NCBI GenBank assembly: GCA_023014335.1
Contig: JAECYW010000011.1
Span: 1,674,001-1,738,000 of the forward strand
DNA: 64,000 nt
Source: Galerina marginata
Lineage: Eukaryota; Basidiomycota; Agaricomycetes; Agaricales; Galerinaceae
Direction of reading: 5' to 3'
Below the pieces are notes generated by a model. That model ran no database searches, was not told the DNA's origin, and saw nothing but the letters and a program-made list of their open reading frames with translations. How positions within the stretch are numbered: position 1 is the stretch's first letter; each line of letters begins with the position of its first letter. Both the position numbers and the translations under genes were made by a program. Positions 10,003 through 23,740 of the stretch are shown piece by piece.

Positions 10003-12279
10003 CTATTTCCGCTTCTTCCGCCCATCGCCCCCGCCCAGGGCATCCGCCTTCCTCTTCCCCGCCCGACTCCCACTAGCTCCCGCACCCGTACTCTTGTCCT
10101 TGGCCAGGTCCTTCCGACCACCAGAAGCCGCCTCCGCTTCCTGCGCCTGCACGGCTGCTAATATCTCCTCCACGCTTTTCCTCACATGCGTCAGCACCCT
10201 CTTCTCGCCCATGCGCACGATGAGCGCGTGGCGCTTGTTGAGGCTTAGTGCGGACAGAGGGGTGGCAGACAGAAGTGCGGTATCTTCCTATTAGATCAAG
10301 AGACAAAAGAACACACGGTCAGATCGTCCAAAAAAAACCCTGGAAAAAGTAACATAAACGCACCTCCAAACTCCCACCATACGCATCCCCCCTCCGGCTC
10401 AGCGCATCCAACACAACACGCAGCGCACGCGCGTCTGCGAGCGGCTTGGGTGGCTTGCCTTTTGCCTTGGCGCGTGCCCATTCTGCGGGGGTGAACAGAA
10501 TGAGGTGCGTGAAGGAGAAGAGGATGACGGATAGCGTTGCAATGAGTGGGTGTGTCGGGTTGGGTTTTGAGGAGGTTGACGGCGAAGGAGGAGGGGCAGC
10601 GGAGGGGTGCTCGAGGGTGAATGTGCTGTGATAAAGCAAGGTCATGTTAAACAAATGATAGTAGTAGGGGTGGAGAGGGTCAAAAACGTACTCGTCTCCA
10701 CCTTCTTCTAGCCACCAGTCGATCCGGTCCTCCATGTCCTCCATCGTCAGCTGCCTCTCCGTGTTCTTATCCGCCTCTTTTTCGCTGTTCAGGAGGTCCA
10801 ACGCACACCGCACCACCAGATCTGCGCGGAGCTCGATCACATCGCCGGGGTTCCCGAACTCGCCTGGCGCGTAAGGCAGCGGGAGGTAGTCGACGTGTCC
10901 AAAGCCGCGCAGGAGGTCGGCGTTGGGCAGATCACCGTAGGTGTTCCACTAGGTGGGGGTTGAGTTAGTTTTGAGCAGAGAGGAAGAACGAAATGGGTCT
11001 TACGATCTGCTCGCCTGCTTTTATGACGCGAGTGGACACCATTCGTAGGCAGTCTGGGTCGTAGTAATAGTTTTACCTGTTGGGTTGGGTTAGTAACTAA
11101 ATTATGAGGAACGAGAATTGAGGTAAACTGACATTGTCGGTTTTGTATCGGGCGTTCAGGACGTCTGCAAGAGGGATCATCGCGACTTCGGGGGCACTTT
11201 TCGTCTTCTTCATCGTCGTCTGCCCCGTCTCCGTTTTCTTTTTCGTTGTCGTTGTCGTCTTCATGTACATGCTCCTCAGCAGGCTGTCCCGTCGTGCTCG
11301 GCTCGTCGACATCCATAGCACTGCCTAGGCTTGCATTGCCTACGTCTTCATCCCCGTGTACATCCCCGGGAGGATTCTCGCCTGTCTTTTCCTCGTCCTT
11401 TGGCTTTCCCGCGTCTTCATCGTCGTCTTCCTCGGTGGTAAGAGTAAAACTTCGTGATAAGATACGAGTGCCCATGATATGGAAGATTTCCAAAGAATAA
11501 CGCGTCGGGATTTCTGCCTTCGGGAATAGATCCGGGCGGCTCTGGCATCACGATGAATAAATTCAAATGACGATGCATCTGAGAATGTTCGACGTACATC
11601 TATAGCAGGAAGGATTTTTTCGCGGTAGTCCTTCTCCGCTTGGTCTTTGCCTAATTTTTCTGATTGTGGATAAAAATATCGCAGTATCAGCCTTCGGTGC
11701 ATGGGGGAAAAAGAAAAGGCGGGTGCTCGACGCGGAACAGACCTACCACTGAAGTGCCCTTAAGCTCGGTCAGATCGTCCTCGTTCCAGAACATCGGTGT
11801 GTCGAATTGAGTAGGCATCATATCTGGGGGAAAATGAGGAAAGATCTCAGAAACGCCAGAACGGTGCATCATCGAGCGGCCATACCTAAAATACGCATCC
11901 CACTTCGACTCTGCCCCCCGTGCGGCCTCCCACATCATGCACAGAATCAGGCCCGCCCAGCCCTGGTGCAGCCCGAATGTCCGCCACGCGCCCGCCCCGA
12001 TCTTCGTCGGCAGCGCACACGTCCGCGTCGTCAGTATGAGGGAACGCGGAACGGAGAATATTACATGGCTTTCCTGCATCAAAAAAAAATCTACATTATC
12101 AATGCCCATTTAGTCGGCAATACCGCATTGGATCTACGCACGGGGATGTCTACTAGCGCCACTGCCCCGCGTCCGCCTTCGGAGAGCGGGAGCTGGACGA
12201 CGTCCATTACGGTTGTGTCGATGTAGCCATTGTGGGCTTGGAACCAAGTAAAAAAGGGCTGCATTTCCGAAGAAGGCAT
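10003..12279 (-). CDS. SET-domain lysine methyltransferase, SETD6/Rkm4-like
   Basis: This protein probably transfers methyl groups to a lysine of a ribosomal or nuclear protein. The start is the ATG at 12277-12279, leading into FFTWFQAHNGYIDT. My exons: 12142-12279, 11743-12073, 11598-11659, 11541 to about 11120 (an acidic Glu/Asp linker, then PLADVLNARYKTDN), 11004-11076, 10364-10948, 10003-10287. Seen in order: SET N-part (RGAVALVDIP), LHQGWAGLILCMMWE, TQFDTPMFW, the SET core (LADVLNARY, then WNTYGDL), a Rubisco-LSMT-like C-domain and a basic tail ending GRKKRK. Two frame problems appear. One is near 11196-11205 in the linker, which a 49 bp cryptic intron could explain. The other is an extra base near 11066, before YYDPDC. 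The family is clear; whether this copy is functional is not. Confidence 0.8.
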
Positions 12280-12724
12280 TGAGAGCCTTTTGGTGTGATG
12301 CCTATGCAAACTGGAGATGGTCCAGCTGCTAGTTTGGGCTCCTTGGTGTGGACGACGGAATCGTGCTGCCCAAGTTTTTTGGGATGAGTCGGGCCGCGTA
12401 AGCCCGCGTTAGCAGATTGGCTGAACTGAAATTACGTAATGATTCTTTTAGCTTTTAATTTGCTAAGGTTGTTATCCTGATATTCGCGGAACGCCCAACT
12501 CGCCTTAAATTTCGGCTCTAACTAACTTGAATTATTCCTACTTGGACGAGTTGAAACAGACAGCCCTGGGGACTGCAGATCGTGATTTTTCGGCCGTTGT
12601 CGACGGGCCAGAGTAAGTAATTTTCTGGTTAGCCCAAGGTTAGCCTTCTTTTTCGAAGACGCGTTTGGGAACTTGAAAGCCCGAGAGTACGGTGCTCCTC
12701 CCAGAGTTTACTCTCTGAACTGTG
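12280..12724. other. Intergenic, divergent promoter region
   Basis: It lies between the methyltransferase start (minus) and a possible plus-strand gene from 12725. No gene or RNA was recognised. Confidence 0.4.
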
Positions 12725-13400
12725 ATGCCGGACGTCGCTTGGTCTAACACTCTGTGGAACACCTTCAAGGAAAACGCTGTTCCGCCGCCCACATCCTACC
12801 TCGGGCACTTCCCTCAGATCTTGCTGTCAGTCGCACTCGGTCCTCTTAGTTTTTTTTGGCCCCGTCAATTGACGGAGAGGGCCCGCAGATTCCAGAAAAG
12901 CGCTCGTGGCCCTCGGTTTACGCATATCTCAATCGACCATGGACTCAAGTGCTTGCGTGCGTCGACCAGATGACTCCAATCTTTGATCTATGGCGAAGCT
13001 GTTGGCTCTTAGTACTCCACTTGGTTGCGCTGCCTCACCGGTACCGCATTTCACCCCTAGTGTCCTTCAATGCCATGGAAATAAGGACCCACAGCTCCCC
13101 GAATTACCCGACTTCTAGTTTGCTGTCTGCTTCAATGACTTCTTCCCAAATCCAGAATTAAATACCGGAGCTTTCGGGACACCTGAACGAGACTTCCTTG
13201 GGGAAAGTGCATCTTCATTGAAAGGGCGGAAAGTCTATTGGAGCTACTGTCTCCGCCGATGGATATACTGGGCCTCTCTAATTTCGCATTTATTGCGCGT
13301 TGTGAGCTTCGGTAGGTGGCATAGATCGTTCACTAGGGCGGGTGACTACAGTAATTCCTCGATGTCGTAAGGCAACGGACCTCCTACGCGGGTACGAATC
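12725..13400 (+). CDS. Unidentified coding-like region, possible membrane protein
   Basis: An ATG at 12725 opens a frame with a hydrophobic stretch (ILLSVALGPLSFF). The reading then continues best in another frame as RSWPSVYAYLNRPW and WLLVLHLVALPHRY, and then ERDFLGESASSLKGRKVYW (about 13180-13250). The frame change at about 12893-12898 falls in an AAAA run and equals one missing base. Composition looks coding, but I do not recognise the family. It could be a real gene with a sequence error or a decaying copy. Exon limits are uncertain. Confidence 0.35.
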
Positions 13401-14531
13401 ACCGGTTGTCAGAAATATAGTGGCCCCTCCTAATGATCCTTACATTCCGGAGGCCTCTTTTGATGGCTAATAGATGGCTGTCTGTGCTGGGAGAAGCAGG
13501 ACTTGGATAATCACGACGACGTGGGCAATTTGAAGATAATCACTCTTCGACGTCTCTATCCCTCGAAACTAAATTTCATTCGCGTGGCGTCTTCCTAGGA
13601 TACGCATGCTAGATTGCTTTCAACGCCACCTCAAGTCTTCAACCTCCCTCGCGTTGTCCTAATTTGCTCCTTCTTCAGTCCTCTACAAAGGCGATCAAAA
13701 ATACAACTGGGATTTGGAGATTTAGTTGCTGGATTTAATATGGGGTTTAGTGTCCCTCAAGAACTCTTTCTCCGTGGCTGTTGTATTCCTTTTTACGTTC
13801 TCCTGCCACCCTACCGTCGAGATTTCCGAATGGTGCCAGAAGATGGTCCACTGGGACTAGATCAGTTTCATCGCTTTGCCAGTATTGAATATGCGTTGCG
13901 CGTGTATAAGAGGCCACCGTTGACTCAAACTGACTGATTGAACTTACTAGGGTTAGATAGCGCGACATCGGAAGTTGTGGCCGTTTTATGCGAGCATTTT
14001 TGGGGATGATGGGTCCCACTCGGCCCGTGTTATTTTTCAAGAAGGCTCGATAGAAAATTGCCAAAACAATTAAGATAAGACTCAAAAAAGCTGATAGACA
14101 GCGTATTACCGATGGCACCCGCAAATTGCTGGGGACTACACCAAAGCGAAGGCATATTTAGAGACTACCAGTCATCTACTGCCGTTCGAACAATGTGATA
14201 GGTTGATAGGATACAAGAAGTTGGCAGCGAGATCTGAAATTTTTCGAAGAATGGAAGGATTGAAATTTTTCATTAGGGCAGCCTTTTATTTTTTGGAGTG
14301 CCAGTGTCCACAACCCGGAATCAAGTTGATTGCTGGGGGGAAATGTCAAGGAACATTTCATAGCTTGGAACTGGAAGTATGACTGAAAGCTTGCTGGTGA
14401 ATGGGATGCATAAAACTGACCGTGGGAATGACTTGTAACCCATTTTTGGGTTCCGCGTCTTGCTTGTCATGTCAATCTGAACTCTTGTCTGCCAATTCGA
14501 CGGTCAAGCGTGATTTCGATCCCATTGTTGA
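13401..14531. other. Stretch without a recognised gene
   Basis: It holds two overlapping open frames of about 110-125 codons (13614-13937 plus, 13747-14124 minus). The minus one has one hydrophobic helix. Neither resembles a known family and they overlap antisense, so at most one is real. Confidence 0.35.
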
Positions 14532-16023
14532 ATGGAAACACGGAAAAGACTCCAGAAAAATCGAGATGCGCTGTTAGAGCAATATCACTCAAACCTGGAG
14601 GACGTCTACAGCCTGCAAGACACTTTAATTCGGGACATCTTGCCTTCTGTGACGGACGAGCTTGAACTTGGTCCGGAGGCCCAGGAATGGGCAAGAGAAT
14701 GGCTTTCTGATACATGTACGTAAAATTTATCTCTCTTGGGACTTTTTGTGTAACAAAGGTGGGCTAAGCCTCCATCTTCCGTATTTCAAGGGTGCGTCCT
14801 TCTCCATTTATGATGAATAGGACATTCTAATCCAGTCCACCATTCCAGCGCAACAAATTCACGCGATCCTTCTCCCTGGAAGCAATCCAAAAGAACCTGC
14901 TTTGGCGTTTCGAAAACCTATGGCCAGTTGAATCACCGTTCCTGGTACCCACCGTTCACTGCCTTCCCTCCGACATCCGCGACCCCTTTGGCAGGCCCAT
15001 TTTGGTGGTAGAATTAATACCAGTTGATGAAGCCCTGGATTCGCAAAAAGCGTTTCCTCATTCGGGCGTTCGAGCAACTCAGGCTGCACTTGAAGAAGGT
15101 TTATGAACGCTCAGAAGATGACCCAAGACCCCCACTTCAATATGTGGTGCTGCTCGACCTACGCCAATTGTCCCTTCAAAGCATTGTAACAGCTCAAATT
15201 AATTAATTATTCCATTAGTATCACGCTGAAGTACACCCCAGAACATCGACTTTTTTACTTGGACAGTTCGCGAAGTCGTCCCTCGTTTCCCTGGCATGAT
15301 TGCAGCAGGTGACTACTTCCTACCACAAAATCGCGAAAGAGTCATTTATTGACGTTTTTGTGTTAGTCTTTATGCTCAACTACTCTTGGACTCATTCTGG
15401 CCTGTGGGCCGTGTTCAAGTACGTTACATTTCCATCGCAATTGATTTACCTGTTTATCTACTATGGCAGGCGACTGTTACCCGAAACTGCCCTGTCGCGA
15501 ATATTCTTTCCATCAAGTAAAGATTTAGGTAGAGTTCTTCACTCCGTCGGCTTTACCACAAGGTAATGCGGCCAAAACATTATTTGTGCATTATGCTTGA
15601 CTGACACCTAAAGAACAGACTATGGCGGGAGTCTATCCTAAATTGTCACTTCTTGAGGATCCCATACACCCTATATTACCTTCACCAGGTGTACCGGAAG
15701 TTATGGCTTCGGAAAGTTTGACCATAACCCCTCCCATTACTCCATCCATCACCGTCTCTTGGTTATCTCCAACGTCACTTTTAAACCCATTTTTCGGATA
15801 CCCAGTATCGGCATCATCTGGTAACGGTCCTCCGTCTTTTCTTCATGGCCGTCGACGCAAGCGAGATCTGGTCCGTACCCTGTTGACGCTTTTTTGGATG
15901 CGTTGGCACAAGCATATCACATTTGGACTGTGCCTGACATTGCTTATGCTTACCCTAAAGCTAAATTTACGGGGAAAACTGCGACGAAAATTTATATCTC
16001 TGGGCTTGTCTAACAGACCTTAG
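14532..16023 (+). CDS. CRAL-TRIO (Sec14-like) lipid-binding protein
   Basis: It probably binds or transfers a phospholipid at membranes. Exons: 14532-14719, 14836-15185, 15242-15308, 15367-15418, 15470-about 15564 and about 15613-16023, with GT-AG introns. An N-terminal helical domain (TRSFSLEAIQKNLLW) precedes the CRAL-TRIO core: YVVLLDLRQLSLQSI, FTWTVREVVPRFPGM, FMLNYSWTHSGLWAVFK, RLLPETALSRIFFPSS. Near the C-end, RTLLTLFWMRWHKH and LCLTLLMLTLKL suggest membrane association. Two single-base discontinuities are visible. An AAAAA run at 15046-15050 is one base too long, and 15634-15637 has one extra base before KLSLLEDP. The exon lengths also sum out of frame, which supports the first. Confidence 0.78.
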
Positions 16024-16234
16024 TACTACCTTAATTTAATACTCCTACCCACTTAAGGAAAACAGGTTGCTCACCGGTCAGGACGGAAGATAATATTTTA
16101 AATACATATATTTTTGGTTGTCGATACCCTCAATGGCATGCGAAGAGTTTATTATTATTAAACTACCAGTAGATGACTGTCCCAAGAGCTCTAGAAAATC
16201 ATTTACAAAGGTCGTTACTTATTTCTGAAGTAAA

Positions 16235-17549
16235 TTAAAGGAAATATTCGGGAAGCTAATTGGCGTGAATGAGGTAAACAATATTTCCAGATGTGTTGGC
16301 AACGTACCTTTCCACCAGCATTCTGAGCAGCTTGCTGACTGGGGCCATCCCGTTCATTTTCAGGTGCCGCTTCGAATACGTTGAAATACATAGAGCCTCC
16401 TGGACCTACTTCAAGTATACTGGCAGAATTACCAGCATCTGTAGCAGTAATTCGGAGCCGACCAAACGGTGGAAAGGTGCTTGTCAAATAGGGAAGAGTA
16501 CCCCTCCATGCAGAGTTGGTGTGCGCGGAGGATATGTGACATATTATTCTGATCCAGAAATTTGTATACCACACCTGAACCAAACGTGTAGCCTGCTCCT
16601 CTAATTCGCTGTAAGTCCATCAATACCAGACGGGTCAACGGAAGCAATCTCACCTAGGCGATATGGCGAAGTCTTCCTTCTCCGGGTCGGGATCCGACCA
16701 TACCAAGTCTGCCATCGGTCCTTCGTGCGGAATTTCTATCGAAACGATCGAGATTATCAGGACCAGAGAGTAAAACAGCGAAGTACCTCTAAACCGATCA
16801 ACGACCTTAATCTGGTCTATTGAATGTATTGAAGGTGAAAGCCCTGGACGCAAGGAACATTTAGTTAATACCACCCAGCCAACCAGCCGAATACAAAAAC
16901 AAACCTCCGTGCACACAGAATATCCGGTCGTCGATGACAACCGACAACGTTAGGAAGTCAAACATGTCCGTGAAGTAAGTCCAAACGTGGGAGGAGCCAT
17001 ATTTCCGAACGCATTCAGTATAGAAGCCATACGTCTTTGCAGCGGATAAGAGAAGAGATCATTGCGCGTAGTATTGGACACTGACTTGTGTAACTGCTCT
17101 CGATTCGTGATTTCCTCTGATTAGTTGAACCCGGTCCGGGTATCGAAGCTTGAGGCATGTCAAAAGGGATATAGTTTCGACGCTGAATAATCCACGGTCC
17201 ACGTAGTCGCCTAGAGAAAGTTAGGCATTCGTCAACCGAGCCGTGGACTACTGCACACCAAGAAACAGATAATTTGTATTGGGCGCGTAGCCACCTATAC
17301 GAAATATCTCTATTAAATCATAAAATTGCCTTCCAATAATTATTAGGTGAGCATTTGGAGGTTGGTACCGTGGATGACTCACCCGTGGATATCACCAACA
17401 ACGGTGACTGGTGCGCTGACATGGACAACGTTCGACTCTCGCATAAGAACTTCTTTTGTTTTCTCGCATATTTCGCGTAGGAGAACTTCGTGCAAGAGTT
17501 GTTTTCGCAGGAGTTGCTGTATGCAAGCGTCAAGATCAAAAGGAGCCAT
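16235..17549 (-). CDS. PPG1: PP2A-family serine/threonine phosphatase, Ppg1-like
   Basis: This is a metal-dependent phosphatase catalytic subunit, probably of the STRIPAK-type or Far complex. The start is the ATG at 17547-17549 ([14 protein letters not shown]). The first exon ends at 17383 inside GDIHG and the next starts at 17329. All family motifs are seen: VVGDIHG, GDYVDRG, RGNHESR, the FCVHGG region, [10 protein letters not shown] and [11 protein letters not shown]. The C-end [12 protein letters not shown] then LPEYFL (last exon 16235-16255) fits Ppg1 better than PP4 or PP6, which lack the FNVF-AAPEN block. The phase is consistent at every intron I resolved. It is convergent with the CRAL-TRIO gene. 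Confidence 0.88.
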
Positions 17550-17860
17550 TTCTAGCTTGAATACTTTCAGGAGATTTCGACTGATCGTTTCTTTGGTTGT
17601 GTTTGGCTGATTTCATCCACCCCGAAAAGGATACGAATAATTTCTACACCAACGGCGACATGTTCGGCAAGTTTCTCTTCTTCTCTTCTGACATCGAACT
17701 CTGTTTATCTTTGACGTTAATCCTTGGTGGGAAGACACTCCATAAATTCACTTCTTATCTCTTTCGGAGCGAGCTTTCGACGCATGCCCTTCTCTGGAGA
17801 CACTTTTGATCTTGAAGCTTTTGTCAACCTGATATTCAGAACTGTCCCATTGGCGAGGTA

Positions 17861-18790
17861 ATGGGATCAGATTTCCTGGACCGCAGCACGGCCTACCATC
17901 GCGACTTTTTCGCATTTTTCGCGTTTGGCACCCGTGCCCACTTGAATTCTTATCCACTCGACAGCTACTCCTCGATTTCCTTAGCCCTTCCGACTTCCCT
18001 TCCCACCACTAGTGCGGGGTTCAACCTTCGTTTTACATTGGAAGACATTGATCAGACGGAGCCGGTTAGGAACTGCAAGAAACGTAAGTCATGAGCTGTA
18101 AGATATTCGTAGACTTAAATGCTTACAGAAGTTTATGATAGTTTCCTATTTGAAATGAGCAACCAAGACCAATCCTTACTCTCCCCTCTCTCAATCCTAC
18201 GTAGGCAAACTGTATGTAGCGTGCCTAATTTAGCATTCGGCGCAATGCTTTGCCAGGACGTTTAGGTGACGGTGAGCATGATCTCCGGCATTCCTTGGTC
18301 AAGCTGTTGTGAAATTCCCTCTGACACGAGACTACCAGCATGATGGCTTCAGTATCTTGAAGGATGTCTATGATGCTGTGCCGTACCCATCATGGTTTAC
18401 AGGTGAGACGTAAATAAAAACGCCGATGCCTGCCCGAGAATTGAGGATCCAAGTTTTCCTGAGGACGTTGCGTGACTCCCTTCAGCTTCCCCTTCAGATC
18501 CGATAATTTTTTGACTAGGGTCTGCATTTCAAATTAAAGATTCCTAGCTCCGCGTTAATTCATTTGCCGAGAAATCCGGACACCCTGAGGTACGGGCGCT
18601 GTTCACTCAAGTTGACGACGACCAGACGAGGTTCATAACTTGGATTTGTGGTTGTTCAGAACGCCTTCGAGAATCGTTTTCAGGCATGACAAGGACATCG
18701 AACGAAAACGTCTTGTCTTGGAAAATGACTATATGAACACAGCATTAATGCTCTCAGCCATATCGCGTATGGATAGGGTTCGGTTATGGC
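17861..18790 (+). CDS. Unidentified multi-exon gene, frame uncertain
   Basis: Several coding-like blocks lie in order on the plus strand: LEDIDQTEPVRNCKK (to about 18080, followed by donor GTAAGT), then YDSFLFEMSNQDQSLLSPL (from about 18130), ALPGRLGDGEHDLRHSLVK (18247-18306), FPLTRDYQHDGFSILKDVY (about 18313-18370) and FRHDKDIERKRLVLENDYM (about 18675-18735). The frame slips by one base near 18307-18309 within otherwise continuous coding. The blocks look like conserved globular protein, but I cannot name it. It could be a working gene with sequence errors or a recent pseudogene. Confidence 0.35.
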
Positions 18791-18799
18791 ATATTTGAC

Positions 18800-19297
18800 A
18801 TCGTGGTGCCTAACCTCTTTTAGACTCATCGTTCTCGATGACTTTCCATCGCCCGCTACTAAATCTTAAGTTTCGGAAGGCACGCACATCTACAGATCTG
18901 ACCATGATTCCCCGAATTACCTCTCGAAAGGTTTCAACGAATGATTTTCCAGGCGCCTGATCAAAGGATATCTCTCATCCTGGACCAGTTTCGAAGTGCG
19001 TAGTCTCAGAAGCCATATGAAAGATAGATAGCTAAGTTCGAAATAGTTGGCTGCCGTGGATAGCGGGTTCAAGTGTCTTTCGGGACCCATGGATCGAAAC
19101 GGGTTATGATCTAATTCGTTCGCGGATTCTACCCCGATGACCACATAAATTTGCCAAGTTGACACCTGGCGCTTCCGTCTATTAAAGGACGTTCCTTCCA
19201 ATCATCCCTCGGTCAAAATTTCCATCTGAGCTATCCCTCGAGCCCTTACCTCAGGAATTGTTGCCACTTGGCTCGTCCCCTGGTCATCGATATCGCC
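18800..19297. other. Promoter region of the zinc-finger gene
   Basis: No gene was recognised. It ends at the ATG of the C2H2 gene at 19298. Confidence 0.35.
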
Positions 19298-20256
19298 ATG
19301 TACAACCGCGACCCACGTTCTTTCACCTACGACGACCAAAATTCGGCCTACCCCCCCAGCCAAATACCTCATCAAAGTGCGGAGTATACGACGACAGGTT
19401 ATCAACAACAGCCAGGCTCCGACCAATACTACGGACAACCAACTCATGGCATGGGTGGCATCCACGACGGTGAGCCTGGTTTGCCGTCCATCAATGGATT
19501 TTTCGTAAACCTGTTGTGCAGAGAACCCTTCTGGTCCTTACTTTCGTAGCATGACCCCTTCACTTGCAGCCGCACATCGATACCCTGATAGCAGCCGCGA
19601 TCCACGCTATTACCACCCGCAAAGTTTCGGAGCGTCCTCGTCAGCAACCCCGTACACCACCCAAAACCAACTTTACCCTCCACAGTACCCACCGACTGCA
19701 GATCAGCGCCCGGTCCCTCTCGGCCATACGCCCCACTCAAGACCACACTTCATCCCTACCCCTTCCGAAATAGCTAGCTCTTATTCCAGCTATAATCACC
19801 AGATGGTGACTCCGCATTCACCGAGTACCATTCCAGAAGACGGCTATGCTCCCTCTGATTACCCAGTCTCACCGCACATGGGCCCCTCTTCCCATGGGGG
19901 CCATGGTCACCGCCCCTCTCGCATCACGACTGGGCGTCCACGGACAGTGTCCACGGCTGCCGCTAGTCCGTCTCCTACTTCAGCTTCGTCTCCCTCAGGC
20001 GAACGATTTCCTTGCGAGAAGTGTGGTAAAACGTTCTCGAGGTCCCACGACCGAAAGCGACACCACGAAACTCAGCATCTGCCGACTCCTATCTTCCACG
20101 TCTGCCCATACTGTTCCAAGGAATTCAGCAGGTCAGGACCAGTCTTTCAGCTGCTGCACTATTCGCTTTCATTCTTCTAACATCTCTTCTTGTGTTCGCA
20201 GAAATGATTCGCTTAAAAGGCACCTCGATAATGGCTGTGACGAGATGCATTCATGA
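19298..20256 (+). CDS. C2H2 zinc-finger transcription factor
   Basis: This is a probable DNA-binding regulator. Exons 19298-19469, 19570-20131 and 20202-20256 join in phase. The N-terminal two thirds is disordered and rich in Ser, Pro, Tyr, Gln and His (GYQQQPGSDQYYGQP, PPQYPPTADQRPVPL). Two zinc fingers lie at the C-end. Finger one is CEKCGKTFSRSHDRKRH, with HETQH following. Finger two is CPYCSKEFSR joined across the last intron to NDSLKRHLDNGC, with Cys as the last ligand. The protein stops just after (DEMHS), so the fingers are terminal. Its target is unknown. Confidence 0.82.
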
Positions 20257-21567
20257 TAATTAGATTATTTGCAGAATGCTCTGTGGGTGAACCTATTCTA
20301 TAAACAAACAATTCGGTTCAGCGTTAACTCTATTCTTCTAGTCACATCTCCTGTTATTGCCATCAATCTAATACCCACCTATAATTACCACTTACTTATT
20401 TTAACATCGACCCCGTGTATCCTTCTTCGCCGGTTGGTTAGATACTCCATCCGCGGAAGGTTAGAATTATTTGTTCTAGTAGACGGTAGACCAGATGACA
20501 GTCTACAGCCTTGCATGGGGATATATCTGCCCGTCGAATAACATCAGCCCGAATAGCGTCATCCAGAGATAGGTGAATGATGCACGTACTTACGGCATTT
20601 GCGCTACTGTACGGAACGCACTTGCCACTCCTCCGTCCGGTCGATTCCAAGTTGAACAACTGGTATGGGATCCGACGCTCGACCCGCATTGCTATACTGC
20701 AATACCTACTATTGACATGCTGCATCATCCGATTCTTTTTCTGAGCAGGTGGCGGTTCCTACACAACAGAGCAGTAGCTCGATGGCTACGTATTACACCA
20801 TTAGGGTTACCAATAGTGAGGTCCGTTAATTATCTCGAAATTAGCTTGACGTCAATAATGGAGAAATGACCGGACTATGACCTTGTGCCTGCGGTATCAT
20901 CGACAACTTGCTTTTACCTTAGGGTGGGACCGTGCAGGGTGATAAGCGCGTCCTCACATAAACAGATCTAGATGTGGGTCCTATCAGACATTGGTGGTAT
21001 GACTTGGTCTTGCGCAGATAACTCTACTAACCAGGTTGTGTTGGGCAAACTACGACAGACATCGAAACAAGTATATATTTCTAGCACCTATGTTTGGCAC
21101 AACAACCCCTAATGACGATGACGATGTCTGGTGTTTCCTTTCCAAAACTCGGACACTAGGGCGGCCGAAAAAATGCAAGCTCGGTAAGTCCCTTGTCACC
21201 CTCCCCATGACGCTGAATTAGACATTCAGGCACCAGGATGTGTTAATGGTCGTCGAGGTGGAAAGTTATGATCCTCTGATTCCTCATCCTAGATGTAGTA
21301 GTGTAAACGCGACTTGATCACCAAGCAACTGTCCTGTTTAAAGCAACAAACCATCAAATTGGGCGCAAAAGAAGAATAAGATAAAATAACAGGGTATTCA
21401 TCAGGTATCTTGTTCGGAAAGGATTTCGTCAGGAGACCGGTACCAGCGTGCTAATTGGGCAACATGAAACACGCCGTGGATTTCAAGGAGCTATAAACTA
21501 ACATAAATGAATTTAATTGGGACCACGAAGGCAATACAAACAGTACCTGCTCTCGATCTCGACTCTT
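20257..21567. other. Stretch without a recognised gene
   Basis: It lies between the zinc-finger gene (plus) and Cwc24 (minus). Short open frames only (for example 20573-20869), with no recognisable domain. Confidence 0.4.
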
Positions 21568-22708
<1,141 letters not shown>

Positions 22709-22989
22709 AGTAGTTGTGGTTCAAGGAGTTGTGCTCTGCTGAATCAGTGCTTCTCCATCAAAGCCCGACTTTACCACGCATTGCTGGTGACTAAGCGCAC
22801 CGTTACGACCTCTCACTTCAATTCAACGTTCAGCGCTCATCTACCCCCTGGACCTTCAACTTTTCGAAATCGAATAATTTCCTGGAGCCTAATTACTCTG
22901 ATGTGACCAACCTGGGCATAAATCACGTATAAGCGGATATGACCATGTGTAACTGCTCGTATCATCAACCATTTGTGCATTCTCAGTTG

Positions 22990-23740
22990 AACTAACGAAC
23001 CTCTGATCCACATGCCACAGGTTCACAGCCTCCTTCAGTTTTTCAGTATGCCTTCATGCAATGACTTACGACCTGTTGTGCTACTCTACTGCAGGGACCT
23101 GTCATTGTCTGTCAATCTTCCTGGTGGACCACCCAAGCACGAGGTGCTCTATCTCAAGTTGGATCTTGCAAAAATGTTCACCTTCCGCTTGATATCTGGT
23201 CGCTCCCAGAGCTTCATATTTCGCTTTTCATCTCAGAGGGCCTCGATGTTCAGCCTGAACAAGGAGGATATACCGGATGCGAACATACTTCAACAAGCAC
23301 ACCGACGGATGAGAGGTTGCAGACCTGTTGGCCATGTGAACAGCTCTTTATCTTTCTTCACGGCAAATTCTGAACCGTCATCTGGCACGAGGCGAATCTG
23401 GCTTGTTTGATGATAACGACCTATCGGTATTACTTGCCCCTCAATTCAATGGTCCTGCTTACAGTTCCGTGGCCATCGCGTCAGGAACTGAATTCCAATC
23501 CTAGACGCCTTCCTCTGAACATGGGCTTTATTTTTGGCTGCGTCTTGCTATCCCGGTGGCTAGCATTCCCTTTCAAGGATACATACCATTGGACGGCTGA
23601 GTGGGCAGCGGGATCTTATATCTCGCTGACCCCACGGTTTATTCAAGTATCAGCTTCGACAGCGCCTCCCCCCTTCATTGGTTCCCAAGGGTCAAGGTAC
23701 TGCGACGGCCCGGCGAACTGACATAGTTCATGCTGGTTCA
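22990..23740 (+). CDS. Unidentified coding-like region
   Basis: An open frame at 23012-23410 reads plausible protein (LPGGPPKHEVLYLKLDL, MFTFRLISGRSQSF). A second stretch follows in another frame to about 23700, with in-frame stops (DDNDLSVLLAPQFNGPAYS). I recognise no family. It may be a decayed or error-containing gene; the strand is likely plus. Confidence 0.25.
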
